NCBI RefSeq assembly: GCF_002858865.1
Contig: NZ_PJRR01000017.1
Coordinates: forward strand, 31,856 to 95,855
Direction of reading: 5' to 3'
Origin: Caulobacter vibrioides
GTDB taxonomy: Bacteria > Pseudomonadota > Alphaproteobacteria > Caulobacterales > Caulobacteraceae
DNA: 64,000 bases
Of the stretch, positions 27,285 to 36,438 are shown one piece after another. The notes beneath the pieces are model-generated. The model was not told where the DNA came from, did not search any database, and was given only the letters and a program-made list of their open reading frames with translations. Each line of letters opens with the position of its first letter. Position 1 is the stretch's first letter. The position numbers and the translations under genes are program-made.

Positions 27285-28790
27285 TCAGGACGACGGGCTC
27301 TGGCCCGGCGCCGCGGCGAGTTTCTCGCGAATGGACTTCAGCAAGGCCGCGGCGGTCTCGCTCATCTGCCCGCCATGGGGGCTGTTGGCGACTGGCTCAA
27401 GCATGGCATGGGCGTCAGCATAGCGCCCGCGTGCGGCGAGCGCCTGGCCGGCCGTCAGGCGGATCTCCGAGACCTGCGGCGCCAGTTGCGCGCTGAGCTC
27501 CAGAACGTTCAGCGTGTTGTCGCTGGGATAGCCGGGCTCGCCGACGCGCGTCTTCGCAAAGCCATAGAGTGTCTGATAGGCGTCGGGCTGGGCCTTGTTG
27601 GCTCGACCAAAGAACTTGGCCGCCTCGGCGACCAGGGCCTTGGCCTCAGCGGGCTTGTCCTTGAGCGCCTTGGCCGCGTCGAGACGGCTCTCCCCCGCCA
27701 GACGCAAGGCTTCGGCGTCGTCGGGATGCTTGGCGATCCAGTCGGCCAACATCGTCTCGGCCGCGGCGCGATCGCCATAGTCGGCCTCCACACGCGCCAG
27801 GGTCAGGGTGGCCAGGCGGTCCCCGGGATACTTCGCCGCGTCGGCGCGCACCGTCTTCAGCAGCCTCTGACCAAGCTCCTTCGGCGGCCCGCGCTTGGCC
27901 AGCTGGTTTTCGAGCATCAGGTCACCGGCCGACGCCGGGAGGGTCGTCACCACCATGGGAAAGTCCGGCTGCTTGTCGCGGACCAGCGTCTTGTTGGGGA
28001 TGGCGCTGCGCAGATAGCCGCGCATCACCCGTTCCAGATCATCCACCGCGACGCCCGTCGTCTTCGGCCAGGCCGTCAGCGGCTCCTCGCCGCGCGCCGT
28101 CGCCGCCACAAAGGCCGACAGCTGCTTTTTCCGTTCGGGATCCGACAGCATGTAATGGGTCAAAAGCCAGGACTGGCCGTAGTACATAGCGCCCTGACGC
28201 TCGGTGAGCGCGCGGGGACGCTTGGTCAAGAGATCGCGCGAGGACACCCAGGAGCCGTTCAAGAGGTTGGAGACCCGCGCCCCGTTGGGCGCCCCGACCA
28301 GGATTTTCTTGTCCTGGATATCGGCGGTCATGAAGTACTCGGCGTAGCCTTCGACCAGCCACGCGGGATAGGCGCCAGGATAGTGCTGCAGCATGAAGTG
28401 GTGGACGTACTCATGCAGCACGGCGTCGTCGGCCAGGCCTGTGGACTTGCGAATAGCGACCGCGAAAATGTCGTTGGGCCCGGCGGTGTAGACGCCCGCC
28501 GCGGACTCTGCGTCAGGAAAAACGCGCTGCAACTGGTCGGCGCTGCGCACCAGATAAACATCCAGCTTGCGCGCCGTGTCGTCCTGGTCCGGCGCTCGGC
28601 CGTGGAACAGACGCAGCAGCGCGTCGAAGTCCTCGAGCTTGGCGGTGAAGGCGCGCAGACCGCTTTCGCCGCCGTCGCTGTACACCACGAAGTGGGCGCT
28701 CTCGGCCCGCTGCCATTCGGCGCGCGCCAGGCTGGGGCGGCCAAGTATCGCCAGACTCAAAACCAAGCCCAGCACAGCACGAACAAACAT
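27285..28790 (-). CDS. exported gluzincin-type metalloprotease with C-terminal TPR helices
   Basis: About 501 residues. A signal peptide (FVRAVLGLVLSLAILGRPSLARA) is followed by AEWQRAESAHFVVYSDG, typical of DUF1570-like secreted proteins. A zinc site is formed by HEYVHHF with the downstream Glu in WLVEGYAEYF. The C-terminal 230 residues are TPR-like (VEADYGDRAAAETMLADWIAKHPDDAEALRLAG). The start is ambiguous between ATG 28790 and GTG 28814. Probably a periplasmic peptidase; substrate unknown. Confidence 0.8.
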   Translation of the reverse strand: MFVRAVLGLVLSLAILGRPSLARAEWQRAESAHFVVYSDGGESGLRAFTAKLEDFDALLRLFHGRAPDQDDTARKLDVYLVRSADQLQRVFPDAESAAGVYTAGPNDIFAVAIRKSTGLADDAVLHEYVHHFMLQHYPGAYPAWLVEGYAEYFMTADIQDKKILVGAPNGARVSNLLNGSWVSSRDLLTKRPRALTERQGAMYYGQSWLLTHYMLSDPERKKQLSAFVAATARGEEPLTAWPKTTGVAVDDLERVMRGYLRSAIPNKTLVRDKQPDFPMVVTTLPASAGDLMLENQLAKRGPPKELGQRLLKTVRADAAKYPGDRLATLTLARVEADYGDRAAAETMLADWIAKHPDDAEALRLAGESRLDAAKALKDKPAEAKALVAEAAKFFGRANKAQPDAYQTLYGFAKTRVGEPGYPSDNTLNVLELSAQLAPQVSEIRLTAGQALAARGRYADAHAMLEPVANSPHGGQMSETAAALLKSIREKLAAAPGQSPSS

Positions 28791-28985
28791 CGACCTGACA
28801 AAGCCCCAATCCACAACCCCGAATTGAGGCTAAGCGACACGCACGCCGGCTGGCAAGGCGCGTCGCCTCGCGTCGTGACGTCCAGGCGACAAAATGCCCC
28901 TGTTCGAACATCCGGTTTGGAGTCATCCTCCCCTCATCCGCACCGGCAGGCGTCAGATCGCCGGGCGTATGGAGGAAATCGAAAG

Positions 28986-29117
28986 ATGGCCCTGCTCGAC
29001 CATCATCGCGCCCCGACTCGTCAACATCCCGCAGGCAGCGCCTTGTGCCTGGCCCTGGCGATCGCCGGTCTGGCCGCTTCGGCCGTGGCGCTGAGCTGGA
29101 TGATGAACTTCGTCTAG
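28986..29117 (+). CDS. small single-pass membrane protein, 43 aa
   Basis: A short frame with GGAGG about 10 bases before its ATG. A polar His/Arg-rich N-terminus (ALLDHHRAPTRQHPA) is followed by one hydrophobic segment (LCLALAIAGLAASAVALSWMM) that spans a membrane. No family is recognised. It is transcribed divergently from the metalloprotease. Confidence 0.5.
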   Translation: MALLDHHRAPTRQHPAGSALCLALAIAGLAASAVALSWMMNFV

Positions 29118-29204
29118 GCCCCTTTTCTATCTGGTTGAACCATCAGATCAGAAGGTTGGAGCGCCGCAGACCCGATCGTCGTGTCACACGGATCGGAGAA
29201 CGCT

Positions 29205-29573
29205 TTAGGCGGCGAGACGACGCCAGACCTGGCGATCGGCTTCAATATTGGTGAGCGCGCCGCTGTTCTGCCGCTCAAGCAAAGTCGCCATGACCTCGAC
29301 GCTCAGCTGCGCATAGCGCACCTGCACGTCCGCGACCCGGCAACCCCGGCCCGGAGCGATAAACAGCGCCGCGTTGATTTCCGGGGTCTTGGATACGATC
29401 AGGGCGGCCAGACGCTCGGCCCGTTCGCGATCCTTCATATGCAGCAGGGGCTCCTCGGAGAACAGCTCCTTGCCCAGCTCTCCGACATAGCTCAGCGAGA
29501 GCTTGGCGAAACGGTCGCGCGTCACCGGCGGCGTCAGTTCCGCCGCGTCGAAGCTCAAGACCACATCGTTCAT
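29205..29573 (-). CDS. hypothetical protein, 122 aa
   Basis: Unrecognised, soluble, mixed alpha/beta. It starts MNDVVLSFDAAELTPPVTRDRFAKLSLSY-type sequence; an alternative start lies 12 bases earlier. It contains HMKDRERAERLAALIV and a C-terminal helix ending QVWRRLAA. Normal codon bias supports coding. No neighbour suggests a role. Confidence 0.6.
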   Translation of the reverse strand: MNDVVLSFDAAELTPPVTRDRFAKLSLSYVGELGKELFSEEPLLHMKDRERAERLAALIVSKTPEINAALFIAPGRGCRVADVQVRYAQLSVEVMATLLERQNSGALTNIEADRQVWRRLAA

Positions 29574-29713
29574 GAGGAAAAGCATGGCGGGTACGCGAGC
29601 GCTGTTGAGGGGACCTTGGACCCGTCCATCATGCCCGACGCACGCTTTCGCTCCGGTTTAGGAGCAAGGTTAACGCCATCTCGGCCCGCCCCTTTCAGCG
29701 GGGCGGTCGTCGC

Positions 29714-30043
29714 TCACGACTCAATCGGCTCGGTCAGAAAATGGCGACCGTCGCGATCCTCGATCTCGACCACCCAGATATCGGGGTCGATACGCGCGGC
29801 GCGCTCGACGTAGGCGTCCAGATCCGGCTCGAAGGTCGAGCGCACAGGCTGCATCCAAAAGCGCTCGCCGTCTCCGCGCGTCGCCTCGCTGAACAGGCGC
29901 GCGGTCCCCTCCCGGCGATCGACCGCCTTGACCAGAACCGCGCCGGCGCGCGCGTCACCCTTGCGAGCGACCGTGGCGAAGGCCCCGCCCAGTTCGGCCC
30001 GGCGGATCAGCGCCGCGACCCAGATATCCGTCGAAAGAAGCAT
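29714..30043 (-). CDS. DUF1491 family protein
   Basis: 109 residues matching the alphaproteobacterial DUF1491 layout: LLSTDIWVAALIRRAELGGAF at the start, GDARAGAVLVKAV, then a central W and acidic C-terminal PDIWVVEIEDRDGRHFL. It is a small cytosolic protein of unknown function, conserved as a single copy in the class. Divergent from the gene at 30112. Confidence 0.8.
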   Translation of the reverse strand: MLLSTDIWVAALIRRAELGGAFATVARKGDARAGAVLVKAVDRREGTARLFSEATRGDGERFWMQPVRSTFEPDLDAYVERAARIDPDIWVVEIEDRDGRHFLTEPIES

Positions 30044-30111
30044 CGCTAACCGAACCGCAACCCGGGCGCGTCTAGAACCCGTCCTTCAAGTTTCGTCACT
30101 CCCATAGGCCA

Positions 30112-31002
30112 ATGACGTTCGCAGAGCACCCCAAAGGTCGCATTCGACGCGGGATCGCCATGGCGATCGGCCTGATGGCCTGCGCCTGTCCGGGCGCGCT
30201 CCTCGCCGCTGATACAGGCGGGCAGCTCTATGAGCGCACCCTGATGACAGCGGCCGACGGCCGCTGCCGGCTGTTCTCGCCGACCATCTCGTCCGCGCTC
30301 GACGCCGCCCGCGCCCAGGCCCGCGGCGCCGCGCTGCGCTCGGGCGCCACCGAACTGCAGGTCGCCGCGCTCGAACAACGCGCCCGCGCCAAGGCCGCCA
30401 GCGCCACCTGCGACTCCAAGGACCTCACCGTGGCCGCCGCCCGCGTGAAGAAGGCCTTCGAGGGCTACTCCCAGCTGCTGACCATGACCTATCCGGGCGA
30501 TGTCTCGTCTTGGAAGGCCGAGCGGTCGGTGTCGGCCACCATTCCGGTCTGGCGCCTGTCGCAGCCGTCGAGCTTTGGGACCGACCGCCTGATGTTCGGT
30601 CTGGCCGGGCGCGCCAAGGCCGTGCTGGCTGTCTCCACCTTCGAGAACGGCCAACGCCCCTATGTGGCGCGGATCATTCTGCGCGACACCAAGCGCACGC
30701 TCGGCCCCTATATCGACGCGCGGTCGGGCAAGAATCTCGCGGGCAAGATCCCGCCGCGCAACGCCAGCCTGGTCTTCACGGCCGAGCGGCGCGAGGAGGC
30801 CCCGGTCACCCTGCTGCCGACCGGCGCCAAGACGGGCCTGGCCTTCCGGTTTCCGGAGGCGGTAGCCGAGGCGATGTCGCAACTGGACCCTCGTGAAGCG
30901 GTCACGGTGGAGTTCGCCTTCGCCGGACGCGGCGAGGAGGTCACGCGCAAGGCCTATATCGAGGTCGGAGACTTCGCCGCCGGACGGGCGTTCCTGCGGT
31001 AA
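30112..31002 (+). CDS. exported hypothetical protein, 296 aa
   Basis: A basic N-terminus followed by a signal peptide (AMAIGLMACACPGALLAAD). The mature part is about 260 residues with an early Ala-rich helical region (SSALDAARAQARGAALRSG) that includes CRLF and ATCDSKD cysteines. A beta-rich region follows with FENGQRPYVARIILRDTKRT and VTVEFAFAGRGEEV. No domain recognised. It converges on divJ with a 12-bp gap. Confidence 0.7.
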   Translation: MTFAEHPKGRIRRGIAMAIGLMACACPGALLAADTGGQLYERTLMTAADGRCRLFSPTISSALDAARAQARGAALRSGATELQVAALEQRARAKAASATCDSKDLTVAAARVKKAFEGYSQLLTMTYPGDVSSWKAERSVSATIPVWRLSQPSSFGTDRLMFGLAGRAKAVLAVSTFENGQRPYVARIILRDTKRTLGPYIDARSGKNLAGKIPPRNASLVFTAERREEAPVTLLPTGAKTGLAFRFPEAVAEAMSQLDPREAVTVEFAFAGRGEEVTRKAYIEVGDFAAGRAFLR

Positions 31003-31014
31003 GGCCAGAGCGCC

Positions 31015-32823
31015 TCAGCGCGGCGCAAAGGCGATGACGTTGTCGCCCAGGCTGGCCGGCGGCGGTTCCTCGACCGTGGGAGCGGGTTCCGGCGCCGAAG
31101 GCGCTTCTGGCGCGGCTGGCGGCGTCGGCGTCGGCGTCGCAGCGACCATCGGCGCCAGCAGCACAGGCAGACGCACCGACACGGTCGTGCCTGCGCCCAG
31201 GCGGCTCTCGATCACCATCTCGCCGCCATGCAGCTGGGCGAAAGCCCGCACCAGCGACAGGCCAAGGCCCGTGCCCCGCGCGCGCTGTTCGGCCCCGCCG
31301 GCCTGCTCGTAGGGACGCCCCAGGCGTTCCAGGTCCTCAGGACTGATCCCGACGCCCGTATCGGCGACCACGATCTCGAGCACGCCGTCATAGCCGTGCG
31401 CCGTGACGGTCACCTGCCCGCCGCGCGGGGTGAACTTCAGGGCGTTCGAGACGAGGTTCAGGACGATCTGCTTCAGCGCGCGGCGATCGGCGTCGACCTC
31501 CAGCTCGCCGGGCGGCAGGACGCCGCGCAGCTGAACTCCGGCGGTGTCGGACTGAACGCGCAGCAGCCGCATCGCCGCCTGAACCGCCTCGCGCGCGTCG
31601 AACACGCCGCGCTGCAGCTCGAACCGTTCGGCCTCGATCTTGGACATGTCCAACACGTCGTTGATCAGGTCCAGCAGATGGCCGCCGCTCTCGTGGATCA
31701 GCTCAGCGTACTCGGCGTAGCGGTCGCTCAGCGGACCAAACATCCGCGCCCGCATGATGTCGGAGAAGCCCATGATCGCGTTCAGGGGCGTGCGAAGCTC
31801 ATGGCTCATATTGGCCAGGAACCGCGCGCGGCCGGCGGCCAGGGCCTCGGCGTCGATGCGCGCCTGGTCGAGCGCGTGCTCGCGATGGCGCTCCACCGTG
31901 ATGTCGCGCAGCACGCCGACCAGCTGGTTCGGCGCAACGCGGTGCATGTCCAGGGCCACCACGCGCTCGACGCCCAGCGCGGGGTTGAAGGTCAGGCTGG
32001 CCGAGCCCTCACGATGAGCCTGGGCGATAGCGGCGGTCAGGCGCTGACGGTCGCCGGGCGCAGCCGCGCCGGTCAGACCGCGATTGACGAGATCAGCGCG
32101 GGTGACGCCGGGCGGCGCCGCGCCGCGCACGGCGGTCACCTGTCCCTGCCCCCGGACGGCGATCGCCAGGTGCGGCAGGCCGTCGAGCAAGGTCTCCAGA
32201 CCGATGATCTCGCTGGCGTAGCGATCGTCGCGCGCGCCCTGGCGACGCCGGCCGATCAGGAGGCCGGCGGCGAGACCAAGACCGGTCGTCACCAGCGCCA
32301 GAAAGCCCAGAACGAAGGCCAGCGGTCCCGTCGGCGCCGCGGGCGCCAGGCCGGAAAGCTGGGTCAGCGCCGCGACACAGGCGCCGATCAGGGCCAGGGC
32401 CGCGCCCTCGGCCAGACGCTTGGGCTGATCCTGGGTGGAGGCGGCCGCCACGGGCGCGAGACACCAGGCGGCCATGGCCCCGCCCACGCCGCCGGTCAGC
32501 ACCGCCGCCAGCGAGCCGCCCACGGCCCACAGCACCAAGAGCCGGGACTGGGTGCGTTCGTCCTCCCGCGTGAAGATCAGCGAGACCAAGGCAGGCAGGG
32601 CGCCGGCCCCGAGCGCCGCCCACACAGGCCAACCGCCGGAGTCGGCGGTGAACAGGGCCGCCGCCGCCGCCAGACAGACAGCCGCCAGCCACCCGAGCCG
32701 CCAGGCGTGCGCGGGATCGAGCCCGGCGGCGCGTGCGGCCGGACGTCTGAACGGGTCTGGAAGCGTCTCGAATTCCAAGGCCAGTCGACTTTTTAGCGCG
32801 GTGGGGAGGATCACCGTCGTCAA
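31015..32823 (-). CDS. divJ: polar sensor histidine kinase DivJ
   Basis: 602 residues. The N-terminal 190 residues hold about six transmembrane helices, followed by a PAS-like region (about 205-310). HisKA has FLANMSHELRTPLNAIMGF with the phospho-accepting His at 341 (H338 in the C. crescentus numbering I recall). HATPase has NLVSNALKFTPRGG, VADTGVGI and GTGLGLSLVRAF. A Pro/Ala/Glu-rich tail (about 555-595) is characteristic. DivJ phosphorylates DivK and PleD at the stalked pole, opposing PleC. It is divergent from a soluble kinase gene 151 bp away. Confidence 0.95.
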   Translation of the reverse strand: MTTVILPTALKSRLALEFETLPDPFRRPAARAAGLDPAHAWRLGWLAAVCLAAAAALFTADSGGWPVWAALGAGALPALVSLIFTREDERTQSRLLVLWAVGGSLAAVLTGGVGGAMAAWCLAPVAAASTQDQPKRLAEGAALALIGACVAALTQLSGLAPAAPTGPLAFVLGFLALVTTGLGLAAGLLIGRRRQGARDDRYASEIIGLETLLDGLPHLAIAVRGQGQVTAVRGAAPPGVTRADLVNRGLTGAAAPGDRQRLTAAIAQAHREGSASLTFNPALGVERVVALDMHRVAPNQLVGVLRDITVERHREHALDQARIDAEALAAGRARFLANMSHELRTPLNAIMGFSDIMRARMFGPLSDRYAEYAELIHESGGHLLDLINDVLDMSKIEAERFELQRGVFDAREAVQAAMRLLRVQSDTAGVQLRGVLPPGELEVDADRRALKQIVLNLVSNALKFTPRGGQVTVTAHGYDGVLEIVVADTGVGISPEDLERLGRPYEQAGGAEQRARGTGLGLSLVRAFAQLHGGEMVIESRLGAGTTVSVRLPVLLAPMVAATPTPTPPAAPEAPSAPEPAPTVEEPPPASLGDNVIAFAPR

Positions 32824-32974
32824 ACCTTAACGCGGGGCGGGCCTTCCCTCCAACCCCGCACAATCTGCGGGCGACCTTTCGTGGTGGAAGCCCTGTGGAC
32901 GGAAACGGAATCGTAAGCGCCTGCTCCCATGCTGATCATCTGATTCAGCACGGACAGAAGGTCCGGGAGACCCC

Positions 32975-33766
32975 ATGGCACAGCCGGCGATCCAGGACGC
33001 GTCGCAAGACAGCGCCGTCACGCCCTCGCCGGCCGATCGCCGCGCGGCTGCACAGGCGCGCCGCCAACTGGCGCTGGAAGAGCGCAAGCGCTCCTTCCTG
33101 CGGATGGTCAGCCACGAACTGCGAACCCCGCTGAACGCCGTCATCGGCTTCTCGGAAATCCTGTCGCAGGAGCTCTATGGCCCCTTGGGCAGCCCCCAGT
33201 ATCGCGAATACGCCACGATCGTGCATGACAGCGGCCTGAAGCTGCTGAAGCTGGTCAACCAGATCGTCGAACTCGCGCGGCTTGAGGGCCAGGCCAGCGA
33301 TATCGAGATGACGCCTGAGTCCCTCGACGAGGCCATCGAGGACGTCGTCGACAGCCTGCGCGCCGAGATCGCCCGCCGGGACGTGATCGTCCACGTCGTC
33401 GGCGCAGGCGCCCTGCCCTCGGTTCAGGCCGACAGCCGGGGCCTTCGGACCATGCTGACCAACCTGCTGCAGAACGCGGTCACGCACTCGCCCGCCGGCG
33501 GCGTCATCCATGTCACGGCCGCACGCGTGGACGGCGAGATCGAGATCGCCATCCGCGACCAGGGCCCAGGCGTCGAAAGCGCCGAGCTGCCGCGCCTGCT
33601 CCAGCCCTTCGAACAAGGCGGCTGCGCGCTCACGCGCACCCACGAAGGCGCCGGCCTTGGTTTGCCGATCGTGGACCTGCTGTCGCGCGCCATGGGCGGG
33701 CAGCTGAAGCTCTCCTCCAGCCTCGGCGCCGGTTTCCTGGCCCGCCTGATCCTCAGAGCCGCCTAG
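32975..33766 (+). CDS. soluble orphan histidine kinase
   Basis: 263 residues without membrane or sensory domain. HisKA has RMVSHELRTPLNAVIGFSE with His47. HATPase_c has NLLQNAVTHSPAGG, IRDQGPGVE and GAGLGLPIVDLL. The G boxes look intact, so it is probably an active cytosolic kinase. The HisKA region (MVSHELRTPLNAVIGFSEI) resembles DivJ's, suggesting old duplication of the DivJ/PleC group. No response regulator gene is adjacent. Partner unknown; DivK-type regulators are candidates (inference). Confidence 0.87.
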   Translation: MAQPAIQDASQDSAVTPSPADRRAAAQARRQLALEERKRSFLRMVSHELRTPLNAVIGFSEILSQELYGPLGSPQYREYATIVHDSGLKLLKLVNQIVELARLEGQASDIEMTPESLDEAIEDVVDSLRAEIARRDVIVHVVGAGALPSVQADSRGLRTMLTNLLQNAVTHSPAGGVIHVTAARVDGEIEIAIRDQGPGVESAELPRLLQPFEQGGCALTRTHEGAGLGLPIVDLLSRAMGGQLKLSSSLGAGFLARLILRAA

Positions 33767-33808
33767 CCGGTGCTTGCCTTGGCGCGGCAAGGCGCCTAAA
33801 CGCCGCGC

Positions 33809-34234
33809 ATGACCAGCCCCATCGACACCGCCCTGACCGACCTCGCCGACGAGTTCGAACTGCTGGGCGATTGGGAAGAGCGCTATCGCTATGTCATCGA
33901 GCTCGGCAAGGACCTGGCGCCGCTGACCGACGCCGAACGCTCCGAAGCGAACAAGGTGCGCGGCTGCGCCAGCCAGGTGTGGCTGGTGACCGAGCCGCAA
34001 GCCGACGGCTCGATCGTCTTTCGCGGCGACAGCGACGCCCACATCGTCAGCGGCCTGATCGCCATCCTGCTGCGGCTCTATTCGGGTCGAGCCGCCGCCG
34101 ACATTGCCGGCTTCGACGCCAAGGCCGCCTTTGACCGACTGGGCCTGTCCGAGGCGCTGTCGTCGCAGCGTTCGAATGGCCTGAAGTCGATGGTCGCCCG
34201 CATCCAGCGCGACGCGCAGGCCGCGCTTGGCTAG
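33809..34234 (+). CDS. sufE: cysteine desulfuration protein SufE
   Basis: 141 residues, the usual SufE size. The sulfur-accepting Cys is at about 53 in NKVRGCASQVW. ELLGDWEERYRYVIELGK at the start and LRLYSGRAAADIAGFD in the middle are family landmarks. It accepts persulfide from SufS and passes it to SufB for Fe-S assembly. No suf operon is here. It overlaps the next gene (trhO) by 8 bp, which hints at coupling of sulfur transfer and tRNA modification genes, though TrhO uses oxygen. Confidence 0.92.
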   Translation: MTSPIDTALTDLADEFELLGDWEERYRYVIELGKDLAPLTDAERSEANKVRGCASQVWLVTEPQADGSIVFRGDSDAHIVSGLIAILLRLYSGRAAADIAGFDAKAAFDRLGLSEALSSQRSNGLKSMVARIQRDAQAALG

Positions 34235-35174
34235 CTATCGCGTCGCCGCGCTGTATCGCTTCACGCGGCTTGAGGATCCGGCGGCGATCCAGGGGCCGCT
34301 GGCGGCCCTGTGCTGCAGCCTTGGCGTCAAAGGCACTCTGCTTTTGGCGCGCGAAGGGATCAACGGCACGATCGCCGGCGAGGGCGCCGCCATCGAGGCG
34401 GTGCTGGCTCATATCCGCGCCCTGCCCGGCTGCGCGGATCTGACGCCCAAGACCGCCTGGGCCGAGCGCATGCCCTTCTACCGGATGAAGGTCCGGCTGA
34501 AGAAGGAGATCGTCACCCTGGGCGAGCCAGACCTGGATCCGACCGATGCTGGAACCTATGTCGCGCCCGCCGACTGGAACGCCCTGATCCGCGATCCGGA
34601 CGTCCTGGTGATCGACACCCGCAACGCCTACGAGGTGGCGGTCGGACGCTTCGAGGGCGCGATCGATCCGCAGACCGACAGCTTCGCCGACTTCCCCGCC
34701 TGGTTCCGCGACTGGCGCAAGAGCGTCGAGGCCGAACGAAGCCCAGACGCGCCGCTGAAGGTGGCGATGTACTGCACCGGCGGCATCCGCTGCGAGAAGT
34801 CGACCGCCTTCCTGAAGGCCGAGGGCGTCGAGCAGGTCTTCCACCTGAAGGGCGGCGTTCTGGACTATCTGGAACAGATCCCGCAGCCGGAAAGCCTCTG
34901 GCGCGGCGAGTGCTTCGTCTTCGACGAGCGCGTCTCGGTGGGCCATGGCCTGGCCAAGGGCGACCACGTCCTGTGCCGGGGTTGCCGCATGCCGGTCAGT
35001 CCGCAGGATCAGGCCTCGCCGCTCTATGTCGAAGGCGTGGCCTGCCCCGCTTGCCATGACCAGCGCAGCGAGGAGCAGAAAGCGCGCGCCGCCGAGCGTC
35101 ACCGCCAGGTGCTGCATTGCGAGGCGCTGGGCGTCGACCACGTCGGCGCGACCCTGCCGACCAAGATCGACTGA
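34227..35174 (+). CDS. trhO: tRNA uridine-34 hydroxylase (rhodanese family, TrhO/YceA)
   Basis: 315 residues. The N-terminal acylphosphatase-like part (GTLLLAREGINGTIAG) and KEIVTLGEPDLDP precede a rhodanese domain with the active Cys at about residue 183 in YCTGGIRCEKSTAFL. A C-terminal Cys-rich segment (CRGCRMPVSP and CPACHDQ) may bind zinc. TrhO makes 5-hydroxyuridine at the wobble position. Translation starts at TTG 34227 inside the sufE end (8-bp overlap), since no ATG fits the conserved N-terminus. Confidence 0.92.
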   Translation: MASYRVAALYRFTRLEDPAAIQGPLAALCCSLGVKGTLLLAREGINGTIAGEGAAIEAVLAHIRALPGCADLTPKTAWAERMPFYRMKVRLKKEIVTLGEPDLDPTDAGTYVAPADWNALIRDPDVLVIDTRNAYEVAVGRFEGAIDPQTDSFADFPAWFRDWRKSVEAERSPDAPLKVAMYCTGGIRCEKSTAFLKAEGVEQVFHLKGGVLDYLEQIPQPESLWRGECFVFDERVSVGHGLAKGDHVLCRGCRMPVSPQDQASPLYVEGVACPACHDQRSEEQKARAAERHRQVLHCEALGVDHVGATLPTKID

Positions 35175-35182
35175 ACTTCGCC

Positions 35183-35917
35183 TCACGCCATCCGGTAGTG
35201 TCTGGCCAACGCCTGCAGGGCCAGCTTCAACACCGTCTTGCCCGCGCGCCGGGGGAGCTTCAGCGAATCCTCCGCCGCCTCGAGCGCCGAGCCCATCAGG
35301 CAGACGCGCTCCAGAATGTCGCGCAGTCCCGGCCCGACCGCGGTGAGCGCGCGGGCGATCCTCTGGCGCGTGGCGTGGTCGCGCTCAGCGGGGGCCAGCA
35401 CCGTTTGGCCCCCGTCGACGCGGGGCGTGGCGTCCCATCGCATGGTCATGCGACCCAGCGTTCCCAGGCTCTCGAACTCCTCGCGAAGCCGTTCGGCGGC
35501 CGCGACCTCGGCGGGACCAAGCCATGGGCGTCCGTGGCTGTCGCGACGACGGGCCAGCCACGCGATCGGCGACTCCCCGAGGTTTCGACGAACAACCCCT
35601 TCGGCCGTCTCGACCGAGGCCTCGATGACACCCGGGCGCCCCGGCGGCGGCGGCGCCGCCACTTCGGGCCGCGCGACCATCGTCCAGCCCCCTTCCCGAC
35701 GCGGCTTCAGCGTGGCCTCGCGGGCCAGAACCGCGAAGGCGGCCTCGTCCAGGGTCAGCATCACGCTGCGACGACGACTGGCGCCGAGCCGGACGCCATA
35801 GCCGCCGCCATGGGGCTCGATCACCGCGCCGGGCCTGGCCAGCAGCCGCATCGCGCGTTCAGCGCGGCGCTCGGCGTCCAAAGCCGCCTCGAAACGGGCC
35901 TGAAGCGCGCCGGTCAT
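35183..35917 (-). CDS. DUF6456 domain protein
   Basis: 244 residues. Basic N-terminal half (RAERAMRLLARPGAVIEP and ASRRRSVMLTL); the C-terminal half has NLGESPIAWLARRRDSHGRPWL and GLRDILERVCLMGSALEAAEDSLKLPRRAGKTVLKLALQAL-type helices typical of DUF6456. These proteins look like DNA-binding, phage-terminase-like HTH regulators of unknown role. The start overlaps the preceding stop (TGATG at 35915-35919), so it is translationally coupled to the DnaA-IV-like gene. Confidence 0.75.
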   Translation of the reverse strand: MTGALQARFEAALDAERRAERAMRLLARPGAVIEPHGGGYGVRLGASRRRSVMLTLDEAAFAVLAREATLKPRREGGWTMVARPEVAAPPPPGRPGVIEASVETAEGVVRRNLGESPIAWLARRRDSHGRPWLGPAEVAAAERLREEFESLGTLGRMTMRWDATPRVDGGQTVLAPAERDHATRQRIARALTAVGPGLRDILERVCLMGSALEAAEDSLKLPRRAGKTVLKLALQALARHYRMA

Positions 35918-36285
35918 CACGGCAGGTCCTGAGCGTGCGACGGGGCCTGACGCAGGCAGGCCTCCAGTTCGCACAGCCGCCGATCAAAGGCCTCGTCCTC
36001 GCGCAAATCCTCGATCTTGCGGCAGGCATGCCCGCAGGTCGTCCGATCCCGACCAAAGGCGAAGGCCACGCGCGCCAGAGGCCAGTTCAGGGTGATGTGG
36101 GTCAGGTAGATGGCGAGTTGCCGGGCGCGCACCGCCGTATGGGACGCCCGCTTGGGCGTTGCGATCTCCAGCGCCGGCACGCCGGTGGCCAGGGAGACAA
36201 GGTGGGTGACGAAGCCGACCGTCAGGCGGTCGCGTCGGGGATCGGGCGTGATCGCCCAGATGTCCTCAAGGGCTTGAACCAGCAT
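35917..36285 (-). CDS. stand-alone DnaA domain IV-like DNA-binding protein
   Basis: 122 residues. From about residue 25 to 112 it follows DnaA domain IV: the basic-loop helix TAVRARQLAIYLTHITLNW, the helix-turn-helix PLARVAFAFGRDRTTCGHACRKIE (DnaA has GGRDHTTVxHAxRKIE; here Arg replaces the conserved His), and EDLREDEAFDRRLCELEACL. DnaA's AAA+ domain is absent, so it could bind DnaA-box-like DNA without initiating replication. A DnaA-box-like site lies upstream at 36439. First gene of a coupled pair with DUF6456. Target unknown. Confidence 0.75.
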   Translation of the reverse strand: MLVQALEDIWAITPDPRRDRLTVGFVTHLVSLATGVPALEIATPKRASHTAVRARQLAIYLTHITLNWPLARVAFAFGRDRTTCGHACRKIEDLREDEAFDRRLCELEACLRQAPSHAQDLP

Positions 36286-36388
36286 GGCGTCCTCTCCTCC
36301 AGGCCGCGAGCGCAGCCGGCGAACACCACTATAGGTTTATATTCCGCACAGAGGAAGATATTCCTATTTCACTCATGCAAGCCCGAGC

Positions 36389-36413
36389 TAAGCGATTGTT
36401 TTTTCGTCGCTTA
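36389..36413. repeat. AT-rich intergenic hairpin
   Basis: TAAGCGA and TCGCTTA flank an 11-base T-rich loop in the 327-bp gap 36286-36612, which holds no convincing gene. The gap also contains AT-rich repeated ATATTCC units (36338-36370) just before the DnaA-IV-like gene. Confidence 0.4.
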
Positions 36414-36438
36414 GGCCGCCACTACGCTCATGGAGCTC

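Noticed and set aside
26889..29117. 742-codon open frame opposite prfC and the gluzincin gene
   Set aside because: It is antisense to two clear genes, has Arg/Gly/Gln-rich low-complexity composition typical of GC-rich shadows, and only its last 43 codons look like a separate gene.
36389..36413. Intrinsic terminator
   Set aside because: The T run is in the loop, not after the stem, and no gene ends immediately before it.
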